This document shows positions 48,098-58,210 of a stretch of DNA of 64,000 nucleotides, piece after piece. Every line of letters begins with the position of its first letter. The stretch's first letter is position 1. The notes beneath the pieces were generated by a model, which worked only from the letters and a program-made list of their open reading frames with translations, searched no databases and was not told where the DNA came from. Made by a program: the position numbers and the translations under genes. Source of the DNA: Leclercia sp. S52 (GTDB taxonomy: Bacteria; Pseudomonadota; Gammaproteobacteria; Enterobacterales; Enterobacteriaceae). Where the stretch lies: NCBI RefSeq assembly GCF_039727615.1, contig NZ_CP152474.1, positions 4,526,001 through 4,590,000 of the forward strand. Reading direction: 5' to 3'.

Positions 48098-49392
48098 CAT
48101 CGCTCCTGTTTGATCTGCAGTTTACGCAGCATTTCACGCGTAACCAGCACGATGCCTTCTTCTGAGCGGTAGAAACGGCGCGCGTCCTCTTCCGCGTTTT
48201 CTCCAATTACCATGCCTTCCGGAATGACGCAGGCACGGTCGATAACGCAACGACGCAGGCGGCACGAGCGGCCAACCCAGACGTCGGGTAACAATACTGA
48301 CGAATCAATGTTGCAGAAGGAGTTCACCCGCACGCGCGGGAACAGCACCGACTGCACCACCACCGAGCCCGAGATAATGCACCCGCCGGAGACCAGCGAG
48401 TTCAGCGTCATGCCGTGGCTGCCCGAGCGGTCCTGGACAAATTTCGCCGGCGGCAGAGACTCCATGTGGGTACGGATCGGCCAGTTGTGGTCGTACATAT
48501 CCAGTTCCGGGGTCACCGAGGCCAGATCGAGGTTAGCCTTCCAGTACGCCTCCAGGGTGCCGACATCGCGCCAGTACGGTTCTGAATTAGGATCGGACTG
48601 CACGCAGGAGAGTGGGAACGGATGTGCATAGGCCATGCCAGATTTGGTGATTTTCGGGATGATATCTTTGCCGAAGTCGTGGCTGGATTTCTCATCCTTG
48701 TCGTCTTCTTCCAGCAGCTGATAAAGGTAATCTGCATCAAAGACATAGATCCCCATACTGGCCAGCGCTTTGGTGTCGTCACCCGGCATTGATGGCGGGT
48801 TCGCCGGTTTTTCAACGAAATCGATCACTTTGTCGTTTTCATCTACCGCCATCACGCCAAAGGCCGTCGCCTCGGCAACGGGCACCGGCATACAGGCCAC
48901 GGTGCAGCGTGCCCCTTTTTCGACGTGGTCGATGAGCATGCGCGAGTAGTCCTGCTTGTAGATGTGGTCCCCGGCGAGGATCACCACGTACTCGGCGTCG
49001 TAGCGACGAATAATGTCGAGGTTTTGCGTCACCGCATCGGCGGTACCGCGATACCAGTTTTCGCCATGCACGCGCTGTTGGGCAGGTAACAGGTCGACAA
49101 ACTCGTTCATCTCCTCACTGAAGAACGACCAGCCGCGCTGAATATGCTGCACCAGGGTGTGTGACTGGTACTGGGTGATCACGCCAATACGGCGAATGCC
49201 TGAATTCAGGCAGTTTGACAGGGCAAAATCGATAATACGGAATTTCCCACCGAAGTGGACGGCGGGCTTGGCGCGCTTAATCGTTAAATCTTTTAATCGG
49301 GTACCGCGGCCACCAGCAAGAATCAGGGCAACAGACTTCAATGGCAGCTGACGCGCCAACATTAGAGGGTCGTTCTTATCTAACCTAACCAT
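48097..49392 (-). CDS. glgC: Glucose-1-phosphate adenylyltransferase GlgC
   Basis: A 431-aa ADP-glucose pyrophosphorylase, the committed and allosteric step of glycogen synthesis. The N-terminal nucleotidyltransferase has [11 protein letters not shown] and WYRGTADAV; the C-terminal left-handed beta-helix carries hexapeptide repeats ([22 protein letters not shown] region). The ATG at 49392 follows AGGAG with six-base spacing and gives [16 protein letters not shown]. Its stop overlaps the glgA start. Confidence 0.97.
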   Translation of the reverse strand: MVRLDKNDPLMLARQLPLKSVALILAGGRGTRLKDLTIKRAKPAVHFGGKFRIIDFALSNCLNSGIRRIGVITQYQSHTLVQHIQRGWSFFSEEMNEFVDLLPAQQRVHGENWYRGTADAVTQNLDIIRRYDAEYVVILAGDHIYKQDYSRMLIDHVEKGARCTVACMPVPVAEATAFGVMAVDENDKVIDFVEKPANPPSMPGDDTKALASMGIYVFDADYLYQLLEEDDKDEKSSHDFGKDIIPKITKSGMAYAHPFPLSCVQSDPNSEPYWRDVGTLEAYWKANLDLASVTPELDMYDHNWPIRTHMESLPPAKFVQDRSGSHGMTLNSLVSGGCIISGSVVVQSVLFPRVRVNSFCNIDSSVLLPDVWVGRSCRLRRCVIDRACVIPEGMVIGENAEEDARRFYRSEEGIVLVTREMLRKLQIKQER

Positions 49393-49410
49393 GATCAACT
49401 CCTTTTATTA

Positions 49411-51388
49411 TCATCTCTGGAATACACATACACCGTGCGCAGGCCCATGCCAGGCAGTCATAACGACCGGATTATCCTCTCCGGCAAATGGGGGGGATGG
49501 CCCGCCACTCCCCTTCGGGTAAAACAATTTCTGCGACCTCATCTGTGGCGTTAAGCGTGATAAGCCAGCTATCCGAAAGCAGGATTTGCAGGCACGGCAC
49601 GCCGCTTTGCCACTCACGCGCTTCCAACGGTTGCGCCTCTTTATTCAGCCAGCAAACATTGCCGTCGCCCTCTTCCCACCACTGGTTCAGGGTGAGCGCC
49701 GGGATCTGCTGACGCAGATGGATCAGCGCAGCGGTAAAGTCGGCTAATCCACTGTTGGCCTGTTGCCAGTCCAGCCAGGTTAACGGGTTATCCTGGCAAT
49801 ACGCATTGTTGTTACCGTGCTGGCTGTGGCCATGTTCATCGCCTGCCAGCAACATCGGCGTTCCCTGCGACAAAAGCAGCGTGGAGAGCAGCGCGTGCAC
49901 GCTGGCGCGGCGCCGCTCAATCACATTCAGATTGCCACTTAATCCTTCGATACCATGGTTAAAACTATGGTTATTGAAGGTGCCGTCACGATTTTCTTCG
50001 CCATTGGCTTCATTGTGTTTCTGATTGAAACAAACGCAGTCACGCAGGGTGAACCCATCGTGCGCGGTAACCAGGTTTATCGACGCGGAGGGCAGTCGCC
50101 CGTTGCGCTTGAACAGATCGCTGGAAGCGGCAAAACGCCCGGCAAACTGACCGAGTGACAGATCGCGCGCCAGCCAGAAGCGGCGTGCGGTATCACGATA
50201 GTGGTCGTTCCACTCGGCAAACGGCGGCGGGAAATTCCCCACCTGGTAGCCGCCAGGGCCGATATCCCACGGCTCCGCAATCAGCTTCACGCCCGACAGC
50301 AGCGGGCAGTTCTTAATCGCCTCGAACAGCGGTGCCTGCGGGCTGTATTCCGGCGTGCGTCCAATCACTGACGCCAGGTCAAAACGAAAGCCGTCGATAT
50401 GGAAGGTTTCCACCCAGTACTTCAGGCATTCATACGCGTACTGCACCACCGCCGGATGGCTGAGATTAAGGGTGTTACCGCAGCCGGTCCAGTTGTGGTA
50501 ATCGCCATCCTCTCTTAACCAATAATAGCTAGGGTTATCAATTCCGCGCAGGGAGAACGTCGGGCCTTCCAGATCCAGCTCGGCACTGTGGTTGAGGACG
50601 ATATCCAGAATGACCTCAATACCCGCTTCGTGTAGCGCCTTCACCGCATCACGAAACTCATCCCGGGCCCGCTCAGGATGCGAGGCATAGCGCGGGTCGA
50701 GGGCAAACATCGCCATCGGGTTGTAGCCCCAGTAGTTGCTAAGACCCAGACGCTGCAGGCGCGGCTCGGAGGCAAAATGGGCTACCGGTAATAATTCCAG
50801 GGCGGTGATCCCGAGATGCTTAAAATAAGCAATCATCACCGGGTGACCGAGCGCCCGGTAGGTGCCGCGGATCGCCTCCGGAATGCCGGGGTGCAGATAC
50901 GTCAGCCCTTTCACGTGGGCTTCATAGATAACCGTCTTGCCCCAGGGCGTATTGGGAGCAGCGTCCTCTTCCCAGTCGTAACGATCGTCGCTGACCACCA
51001 CGCTGCGGGGCGCCACCGCGGCACTGTCCCGGTGATCGGCGGTCACTTTGCCACTGTGCAGCAGAACATCGTCCTTCAGCGTCCCTTCAACCTGATACGC
51101 ACAGGGGTCGAGCAGCAGCTTGGCGGGGTTAAAGAACAGTCCTCTGGACGGTTCCCAGGGACCATGCACCCGAAAACCATAATGGGTGCCGGGCCGGGCA
51201 TGCTCGAGGTAGCCATGCCAGATATCGCCAGTGCGGCCCACCAGATCGTAACGGTGTTCAATGCCCTTATCGTCAAACACGCAGAGTTCAACCCGATCCG
51301 CATGGGCGGAAAAGAGGGTGAAGTTCACCCCTTTGCCATCGTAGCGTGCGCCGAGCGGCGCCGGGTTACCTGCAGCGAGCTGCGTCAT
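49411..51388 (-). CDS. glgX: Glycogen debranching enzyme GlgX (C-terminal frame break; fused in frame to glgB as read)
   Basis: A GH13 isoamylase-type enzyme trimming phosphorylase-limit branches of glycogen. It starts [23 protein letters not shown] at ATG 51388. Catalytic-region segments seen: [24 protein letters not shown] and [17 protein letters not shown], then [12 protein letters not shown]. The C-terminus breaks at a seven-G run on plus (49490-49496); removing one base restores [28 protein letters not shown] in separate steps, 658 aa in all. Without the correction it ends IPPICRRG. A second extra base at 51390-51395 fuses it to glgB. Confidence 0.92.
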
Positions 51389-53572
51389 TCCCCCCTCCCG
51401 CACCAGCCAGATCGTGGACAGCGGCGGCAGGGTAAGGCTCAGGGACTGTGGTCGACCATGACTCTCCTGCTCATCGCTCTGCACCAGTCCGCCATTGCCC
51501 GCGTTGCTGCCGTGGTAATGCATGGAGTCGGTGTTCAGCACTTCACGCCATTTGCCCGGCTGATTGATGCCGAAACGGTAGTGATGACGCGTTACCGGGG
51601 TGAAGTTACTGGCGACAATAATTTCGTTACCCACTTTGTCACGACGGACAAAGATCAGCACCGAGCGTTCGTTGTCATCCACCACCAGCCACTCGAAGCC
51701 GTAATCGTCAAAGTCCAGCTCGTGCAGGGCCTTGTGGTGACGGTAGGTATGGTTGAGGTCACGCACCAGGCGCTGAACGCCGTGGTGCCAGTTGTCACCC
51801 CCTTCCAGCAGGCTCCAGTCGAGGCTGGAATCGTGGTTCCACTCCCGGCCCTGGGCGAACTCGTTGCCCATAAACAGCAGTTTTTTGCCCGGGAAGGCGA
51901 ACATCCAGCCGTAGTAGGCGCGCAGGTTGGCAAACTTCTGCCAGGCGTCGCCCGGCATGCGGTCGAGAATGGATTTTTTGCCGTGGACCACTTCGTCGTG
52001 GGAGAGCGGCAGGACAAAGTTTTCGGTGCCGTTATAGAGCATGCCGAAGGTCAGTTTGTTGTGGTGATACTGGCGATGCACCGGATCCAGCTTCATGTAA
52101 TCCAGGGTGTCGTGCATCCAGCCGAGGTTCCATTTGAACCAGAAGCCGAGACCGCCCATGGATGGCGGACGGGAGACGCCCGGGAAGTCCGTGGACTCTT
52201 CCGCCATCGTCACCGCGCCCGGCGTCTGCTCGCCGAGAATACGGTTGGTGTTACGCAGGAACTCAATGGCTTCCAGGTTTTCCCGGCCACCGAATTCGTT
52301 CGGGATCCACTCACCCTCTTTGCGGCTGTAGTCGCGGTAGATCATCGAGGCGACGGCATCCACGCGCAGGGCATCAATGCCGAAACGCTCGATCCAGTAG
52401 AGGGCGTTGCCCACCAGATAGTTGGTCACTTCCCGGCGGCCGTAGTTGTAGATCAGGGTGTTCCAGTCCTGATGATAGCCTTCGCGCGGATCGCTGTGCT
52501 CATACAGGTTGGTGCCGTCGAATTCCGCCAGACCAAAGTCATCGGACGGGAAGTGGCCCGGCACCCAGTCGAGGATCACGTTCAGCCCGGCAGCGTGTGC
52601 GGCGTTGATAAAGTAGCGGAAGTCGTCGCGGGTGCCGAAACGGCGGGTTGGGGCATACATGCCGGTCGGCTGATAGCCCCAGCTGCCGTCAAACGGGTGT
52701 TCGTTAATCGGCAGCAGCTCCAGATGGGTAAAGCCCATCCATTTCACATACGGGATCAGCTGGTCGGCCAGCTCCCGGTAGCTGAGCCAGAAGTTGTTAT
52801 CGGTATGACGACGCCAGGAGCCAAGATGGACTTCGTAAATGGAGATCGGCATATCGAACTGGTTGGCGCGGATGCGCTCTTCGCTCTGGGCGACTTTCTC
52901 CGGCAGGCCGCAAATGAGCGATGCGGTTTCCGGGCGCATTTGCGCTTCGAAGGCATAGGGGTCGGCTTTGATACGCAGCTTGCCGTGGGCATCGATCAGC
53001 TCGTATTTATACAGCTGGCCGTTTTGCGCACCGGGGATAAACAGCTCCCAGATGCCGGTCTCGCGACGCAGGCGCATCGGGTGGCGACGGCCATCCCAGT
53101 AGTTGAACTGCCCCACCACCGACACGCGCCGGGCATTCGGTGCCCAGACGGTAAAGCGGGTGCCGGTCACGCCGTCCATGGTGTCGGCGTGGGCCCCGAG
53201 CGTCTCGTAGGGACGCAGGTGCGTACCTTCAGACAGCAGCCAGGCATCCATCTCCTGCAGCAGCGGACCGAAGCGATAGGGATCGTCGATCAGGTTCTGC
53301 TGACCATGCCAGATGACGGCGAGCTGATAACGGAAGAAGTTTTTACGGCGGGCCATCACGCCAGCGAAGAAGCCGCGTGAATCGATACATTCAAGTTTAC
53401 CGACCTTGCGCCCGGTTTTGGGTTCGATGACCCACACTTCCGTCGCGTCAGGAAGCAGTGCCCGGACTTCCAGTCCAGCTTCAGTGCGGTGCATGCCAAG
53501 TACAGAAAAAGGATCCGCAAAGTGACCCGCAATAAGCGCATTAATCACGTCTCTATCAATACGAACGGACAT
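51385..53572 (-). CDS. glgB: 1,4-alpha-glucan branching enzyme GlgB (stop codon lost to a +1 run as read)
   Basis: A 728-aa GH13 branching enzyme, first gene of glgBXCAP. N-terminal CBM48 modules (about 1-220) precede the TIM barrel with [22 protein letters not shown] (nucleophile Asp), [10 protein letters not shown] (acid/base Glu) and [12 protein letters not shown]. The ATG at 53572 has AGGA eight bases upstream. As read, a six-C run (51390-51395 on plus) carries the frame through REGG into GlgX, giving a 1369-aa ORF. With five C's it ends REGE-stop and overlaps glgX by ATGA, the normal arrangement. Confidence 0.95.
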
Positions 53573-53779
53573 GGTATTCATCCTGTTTTTTTAGTTGCCG
53601 CCCCTTTCGCGCACCGGGTACGACCTTAATGTGACCTGGACGGAACAGCACCTTGTGCATCCTCTCTGTTCCATCCAACCTCCAGGCGGAATATGTGACA
53701 TCCCGCATAAAGCATAGCCAACGCTTTATATGACTCCCGAAAAATAATGAATCATTTGCGTTTTCGTCCTTTAGTACGC

Positions 53780-53805
53780 AAAAAAAGGGGTGATAAATCA
53801 CCCCT
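53780..53805 (-). terminator. Rho-independent terminator of asd
   Basis: On minus: GGGGTGA, loop TTTA, TCACCCC, followed by a run of seven T's (plus-strand A's 53780-53786). It lies 17 bases past the asd stop and separates asd from the glg promoter region. Confidence 0.88.
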
Positions 53806-53821
53806 AAGTATTAAGTATTTA

Positions 53822-54925
53822 TTACGCCAGCTGGCGTAGCATCCTGCGCAGCGGCTCTGCGGCACCCCACAGAAGCTGATCGCCGACGGTAAAGGCGGAA
53901 AGGTACTCCGGGCCCATATTTAGTTTACGCAGGCGTCCTACAGGGGTAGATAATGTGCCGGTGACCGCAGCCGGGGTCAGCTCGCGCATGGTGATGTCGC
54001 GATCGTTAGGGATGACTTTCGCCCACTGATTGTGAGAGGCGAGCAGCTCTTCCACTGTCGGAATAGACACATCTTTTTTCAGTTTAATGGTGAATGCCTG
54101 GCTGTGGCAGCGCAGCGCGCCGATGCGCACGCACAGGCCGTCAACCGGGATTGCGGAAGCGGTGCGCAGGATTTTGTTGGTCTCGGCCTGGCCTTTCCAC
54201 TCTTCGCGGGTCTGGCCGTTGTCCAGCTGTTTGTCGATCCACGGGATCAGGCCACCGGCCAGCGGTACGCCGAAGTTATCTACCGGCAGCTCGCCGCTGC
54301 GGGTCAGCTGAGTCACTTTACGCTCGATATCCAGAATCGCGGATGCCGGGTTTGCCAGCTCTTCCGCCACGCTGTGGTGCAGCTGGCCCATCTGGGTCAG
54401 CAGCTCGCGCATATGGCGCGCGCCGCCGCCGGAGGCCGCCTGGTAGGTGGCCACAGAGACCCACTCCACCAGATCCTGGGCAAACAGACCGCCCAGCGAC
54501 ATCAGCATCAGGCTGACCGTACAGTTACCGCCGACGAAGGTTTTGACGCCTTTGTTCAGGCCGTCGGTGATAACGTCCTGGTTAACCGGATCCAGAATAA
54601 TGATCGCGTCGTCTTTCATGCGCAGCGAAGAGGCCGCGTCAATCCAGTAGCCCTGCCAGCCGCTTTCACGAAGCTTTGGATAAATTTCGTTGGTATAATC
54701 GCCGCCCTGGCAGGTGACGATAATGTCCAGCGCCTTCAACGCTTCCAGATCGTAAGCATCCTGCAACGTGCCTGTGGTACCCCCAAAGGACGGTGCAGCT
54801 TGGCCGAGCTGGGAAGTGGAGAAGAAGACCGGGCGGATAGCGTCGAAATCGCGCTCTTCAACCATGCGTTGCATGAGTACAGAGCCGACCATACCGCGCC
54901 AGCCGATAAAACCAACGTTTTTCAT
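53822..54925 (-). CDS. asd: Aspartate-semialdehyde dehydrogenase
   Basis: A 367-aa NADPH-dependent enzyme of the lysine/threonine/methionine/diaminopimelate pathway. N-terminal Rossmann motif [13 protein letters not shown] (about 5-17), catalytic Cys in [10 protein letters not shown] (about 135), substrate His in [16 protein letters not shown] (about 274). Length equals E. coli Asd. It is monocistronic, with its own terminator, and divergent from yhgN. Confidence 0.98.
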   Translation of the reverse strand: MKNVGFIGWRGMVGSVLMQRMVEERDFDAIRPVFFSTSQLGQAAPSFGGTTGTLQDAYDLEALKALDIIVTCQGGDYTNEIYPKLRESGWQGYWIDAASSLRMKDDAIIILDPVNQDVITDGLNKGVKTFVGGNCTVSLMLMSLGGLFAQDLVEWVSVATYQAASGGGARHMRELLTQMGQLHHSVAEELANPASAILDIERKVTQLTRSGELPVDNFGVPLAGGLIPWIDKQLDNGQTREEWKGQAETNKILRTASAIPVDGLCVRIGALRCHSQAFTIKLKKDVSIPTVEELLASHNQWAKVIPNDRDITMRELTPAAVTGTLSTPVGRLRKLNMGPEYLSAFTVGDQLLWGAAEPLRRMLRQLA

Positions 54926-55102
54926 AGCATTTTTTTCCTGCAGAGGGTGTGTGCTGTTTATGCAAGCCAGTATTGAACTGGGATATGCTTCACATTACAA
55001 AATGCTGCCAAAGTCGCAAGCGAAATTAATCGATGATTGCCCGGCTATCAGAAAAAGCGCTAATCATCGGGATAACCATACAAGTATCAGGGATAATCTA
55101 CG

Positions 55103-55696
55103 ATGAGTGAAATCATTTCCGCAGCTGTTTTATTGATCCTAATTATGGATCCACTCGGAAACCTGCCTATTTTCATGTCGGTGCTGAAGCACACCGAGCC
55201 AAAGCGCCGTCGGGCCATCATGATCCGCGAGCTGCTCATCGCCCTGCTGGTGATGTTTATCTTCCTTTTCGCTGGCGAAAAAATCCTCGCGTTCCTGAAT
55301 TTACGCGCTGAAACGGTCTCCATTTCCGGCGGGATTATTCTGTTCCTGATTGCCATCAAAATGATTTTCCCGAGCAGCGAAGGCAGCAGCAGCGGCCTGC
55401 CTGCCGGTGAAGAGCCCTTTATTGTGCCGCTGGCGATCCCACTGGTCGCCGGGCCGACGATTCTGGCGACGCTGATGCTGCTGTCGCATCAGTACCCGAA
55501 TCAGATGAGCCATCTGGTGATTGCCCTGCTGATTGCCTGGGGCGGGACCTTTATCATCCTGCTGCAGTCGTCGCTGTTTTTACGCCTGCTGGGCGAGAAA
55601 GGGGTCAATGCGCTGGAGCGGCTGATGGGATTGATTCTGGTGATGATGGCGACGCAGATGTTCCTGGACGGGATTAGGGCGTGGATGAAGGGCTAG
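55103..55696 (+). CDS. yhgN: MarC-family inner-membrane protein YhgN
   Basis: A 197-aa membrane protein with six predicted helices (MSEIISAAVLLILIMDPLGNLPIFMSVL at the N-terminus; IVPLAIPLVAGPTILATLML in the middle). It belongs to the MarC/UPF0056 family, whose transport function is unproven. Length equals E. coli YhgN. It is divergent from asd and followed by a clear terminator. Confidence 0.95.
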   Translation: MSEIISAAVLLILIMDPLGNLPIFMSVLKHTEPKRRRAIMIRELLIALLVMFIFLFAGEKILAFLNLRAETVSISGGIILFLIAIKMIFPSSEGSSSGLPAGEEPFIVPLAIPLVAGPTILATLMLLSHQYPNQMSHLVIALLIAWGGTFIILLQSSLFLRLLGEKGVNALERLMGLILVMMATQMFLDGIRAWMKG

Positions 55697-55708
55697 CAAG
55701 GTAAAAGC

Positions 55709-55735
55709 AAAACGACAACGAAAGTTGTCGTTTTT
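55709..55735 (+). terminator. Rho-independent terminator of yhgN
   Basis: AACGACAAC, loop GAAA, GTTGTCGTT followed by TTT(T); 13 bases past the yhgN stop. Confidence 0.88.
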
Positions 55736-55745
55736 AATGTCTGCA

Positions 55746-55790
55746 CCCTCTCCCTGTGGGAGAGGGCCGGGGTGAGGGCATCAGGCCGCA
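55746..55790. repeat. Intergenic palindromic repeat, CCCTCTCCC family
   Basis: CCCTCTCCCTGTGGGAGAGGG hairpin with the GGGGTGAGGGCATCAGGCCGCA flank, same orientation as the copy after pckA. Confidence 0.8.
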
Positions 55791-55813
55791 CAGACTTCCC
55801 AGCCCCCAGCCAT

Positions 55814-55896
55814 GCCGGGTGGCGGCTTCGCCTTACCCGGCCTACAAATGCTCCCGGTACGAAATGTAGGCCGGGTAAGCGCAAGCGCCACCCGGC
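55814..55896. repeat. REP/BIME pair left of the P4-like cassette
   Basis: GCCGGGTGGCGGCTTCGCC..CCCGGCCTAC (55814-55845) and GTAGGCCGGGTAAGCGC..CACCCGGC (55866-55896). Together with the pair at 56711-56794 it brackets the 148-aa cassette. Confidence 0.8.
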
Positions 55897-55899
55897 TTT

Positions 55900-56346
55900 T
55901 TACAGCAGCACGACACCTTCATCTGTGCGCAGCCAGCGCGGTGCTTTCAGCGTATCGCTATAAAACCCAACCAGTTCCTGGAGTAAATCTCCCGCCACTC
56001 TTTCATCACTTTTTGTCAGCGATTGATTCAGGATCAGCTGTGTTAACAGCTGGCAAAAACGTCCTAACTGATCCACTTCCGGTTCAAATACGGGCAGCGC
56101 CAGCGGTAAGTCATCCACCGTCAGGCTCGTCTTTAAATACTCTGGAACAGGTTCAAGCAGCGTTGACTGAAGCAAAGCAAGGCAGGCAGAAAGCCGCCCG
56201 CACACCGCCATTTTCTGGGCCGGATCGTCGCATTCAACCAGTGCGTCAACAAATTGCGCGCAGTTGTCTGCCAGCTCGGTGAAATCGGTGTTGTGATTGA
56301 ATGGCGTGGTAAATAAAAAATGAGAAAAGCTAAGGGTAGTAGTCAT
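55900..56346 (-). CDS. Uncharacterised 148-aa protein of a satellite-phage-like cassette
   Basis: The ATG at 56346 follows GGAGG with seven-base spacing. The product (MTTTLSFSHFLFTTPFNHNTDFTELADN, ending APRWLRTDEGVVLL) is acidic, mostly helical by composition, has three to four scattered cysteines and lacks a signal peptide or membrane helix. No family is recognised. The long structured leader upstream resembles the P4 immunity region, and its last element contains this gene's ribosome site, so expression is probably RNA-controlled. The cassette sits between yhgN and gntU, flanked by REP pairs; no integrase or other phage gene is adjacent. Confidence 0.75.
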   Translation of the reverse strand: MTTTLSFSHFLFTTPFNHNTDFTELADNCAQFVDALVECDDPAQKMAVCGRLSACLALLQSTLLEPVPEYLKTSLTVDDLPLALPVFEPEVDQLGRFCQLLTQLILNQSLTKSDERVAGDLLQELVGFYSDTLKAPRWLRTDEGVVLL

Positions 56347-56353
56347 AAGACAG

Positions 56354-56573
56354 CCTCCAAAGAGTAGTTTTTATCCACCACTGGAGAGGCTAATCTCGCT
56401 GGTGGCGGAACCGAGCAGGGTTAGCCTTACCGGCCTCTTTGGATACCGGCGCGTCTTGCGACGCCCCCGCTCGGCCCACCGTTGGAGTGTAGCTAAGCGC
56501 GCGACACAAAAATACTTGTGTCACCAAAGAGGTAGTACAGGAGGCTAATCCTGACGCCTGATTTTGCAGGCGT
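56354..56573 (-). ncRNA. P4 CI-like regulatory leader RNA with three alternative pairing elements
   Basis: On minus, in order: A' TTAGCC (56548-56543), A CCTCTTTGG (56532-56524), hairpin GACACAA..TTGTGTC (about 56522-56503), B CCAAAGAGG (56442-56434), B' GGCTAA (56426-56421), C' TTAGCC (56393-56388), C CTCTTTGGAGG (56364-56354). A'A can pair with BB' or BB' with C'C, correctly nested. C contains the GGAGG of the 148-aa gene. This matches the seqA-seqB-seqC plan by which phage P4 CI RNA controls transcription. A 5' hairpin (CGCCTG..CAGGCG, about 56570-56553) precedes it. Confidence 0.6.
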
Positions 56574-56710
56574 GGCAAAAAGATACCGCTTTGCTGATGG
56601 TCTATCAAGCGAGGCTCTGGAAGGCTGCTCGCATAACCAGAAATTAAATCTCCAGCGGCGATTTTCTTTGCCGGGAGCAGAGGTCTACGTTTCCTGCACA
56701 CACAAAAAAA

Positions 56711-56794
56711 GCCGGGTGGCGCTTACGCTTACCCGGCCTACGGTTCGAAGTTTTGTAGTTTTGTAGGTCGGGTAAGGCGAAGCCGCCACCCGAC
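56711..56794. repeat. REP/BIME pair right of the P4-like cassette
   Basis: GCCGGGTGGCGCTTACG..CCCGGCCTAC (56711-56741) and GTAGGTCGGGTAAGGCG..CCACCCGAC (56763-56794). Confidence 0.8.
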
Positions 56795-56808
56795 AAACAT
56801 ACCCGCTC

Positions 56809-56853
56809 TGCGGCCTGATGCCCTCACCCCAACCCTCTCCCACAGGGAGAGGG
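56809..56853. repeat. Intergenic palindromic repeat, CCCTCTCCC family, inverted
   Basis: TGCGGCCTGATGCCCTCACC flank then CCCTCTCCCACAGGGAGAGGG: the reverse complement of the copy at 55746-55790. The two copies thus form a 1.1-kb inverted repeat around the P4-like cassette. Confidence 0.8.
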
Positions 56854-56865
56854 AGACAAGAAACA

Positions 56866-58207
56866 CTAGCTCAGCAGCGTAAACGCAATCATCCCGACAA
56901 TCGCCCCGGTGGTGCCGAGGATGGTTTCCATCATCGTCCAGGTCTTCAGGGTTTGCGCTTCTGTCGCCCCGGTGAATTTACCGAACAGCCAGAAGCCCGC
57001 ATCGTTAACGTGCGACACCACAATCGAGCCACCCGCGATACAGATAGACAGGGCTGCCATCTGCGCACCGGAGTAGTTCAGCTGTTCAATCACCGGCATC
57101 ACCAGTCCGACGGCGGTTAAGCAGGCCACGGTCGCAGAGCCCTGAATGATACGCACCGCCGCAGCCAGCACGAAGCAGGTCACCGCAATCGGCAGGCCCA
57201 TCCCGGTCAGGGCGCTGCCCAGTGCCGGGCCGACGCCGGAATCTACCAGCACCTGCTTGAACACCCCGCCTGCACCGATCACCAGCAGAATAATCCCTGC
57301 CGGCTGCAGCGCCGCACCGCAGATCTCCATCACCCGGTCTTTCGCCATGCCCTGACGCATCGCCAGGCCATAGATGGCAACCAGACAGGCGACCAGGATC
57401 GCGGTGAACGGATGGCCGATAAACTCAAACCACTCATAAGCACTCGAGCCTACCGGCACAAAGCGCGCGGCGATGGTTTTCAGCCCTACCAGCACCAGCG
57501 GCAGCAGGATCAGCGACAGGCTGAAGCCGAACGACGGCATTTTGCCCTCGCCCAGGTGCGGCTCGGTAACGTCGTCCGGAATGTGCAGTTCAACGTAACG
57601 GCTGATGAAGTTGCCCCACAGCGGACCGGCGATAATCATTCCCGGGATCGCGGCGCAGAGACCAATCAGGATCATCCAGCCGAAGTCAGCGTGCATCTGC
57701 GAGGCCAGCAGCATCGGCGCAGGCCCCGGCAGCAGAAATGCCGCCGCCGCTGCCACACCGGCAAACAGAGGAATAACCAGCTTCACCAGGTTGGTGCCGG
57801 TATGACGCGCCATGGAGAAGGCCACGCTAATCAGCAGCACGACGGCCACCTCAAAGAACAGCGGCAGCGCGCAGATCAGACCGGCCAGACCAATTGCGTA
57901 GTGCGCCCGGCTGTGGCCGAACGATTTCAGCATTTTGACGGCGATCTGATCGACCGCGCCGGTTTCATGCAGGATTTTGCCAAACATCGCGCCAAGCGCG
58001 ACCACAATCGCCAGGAAGCCTAACGTGCCCCCCCATCCCCTTTTCCATGGTCGCGGCGATTTTGTCGAGCGGCATTCCGGAAAAGAGACCTGCACCAATG
58101 GATACCACCATCAAAGCGACGAAGGCGTGCATACGGGCCTTCATCACCAAAAACAGCAGCAACAGCACGGAGCCGACTGCTGTTAAAACAAGCGTTAACG
58201 TACTCAA
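56866..58207 (-). CDS. gntU: Low-affinity gluconate transporter GntU (frame broken)
   Basis: A GntP-family gluconate permease. The start is TTG 58207 (MSTLTLVLTAVGSVLLLLFLV), four bases after the gntK stop. As read, the first frame ends in a divergent tail after EKGMGG, at a seven-C run (58028-58034 on plus); removing one base restores GGTLGFLAIVVALGAMFGKIL and a total of 446 aa, the E. coli length. The remainder has GPAPMLLASQM and SHVNDAGFWLFGKFTG. It forms gntKU with gntK under GntR control. Confidence 0.92.
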
Positions 58208-58210
58208 AAC

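Noticed and set aside
50816..53380. 854-codon plus-strand ORF antisense to glgB/glgX
   Set aside because: Shadow of the glg genes caused by high GC at third positions; no recognisable domain or ribosome site.
56390..56701. 103-codon minus-strand ORF resembling ash/Icd-like small phage proteins (contains VGRAGASQDAPVS)
   Set aside because: It starts at GTG without a clear ribosome site and translates the very bases that form the paired leader elements; the protein-level similarity probably reflects the conserved RNA.
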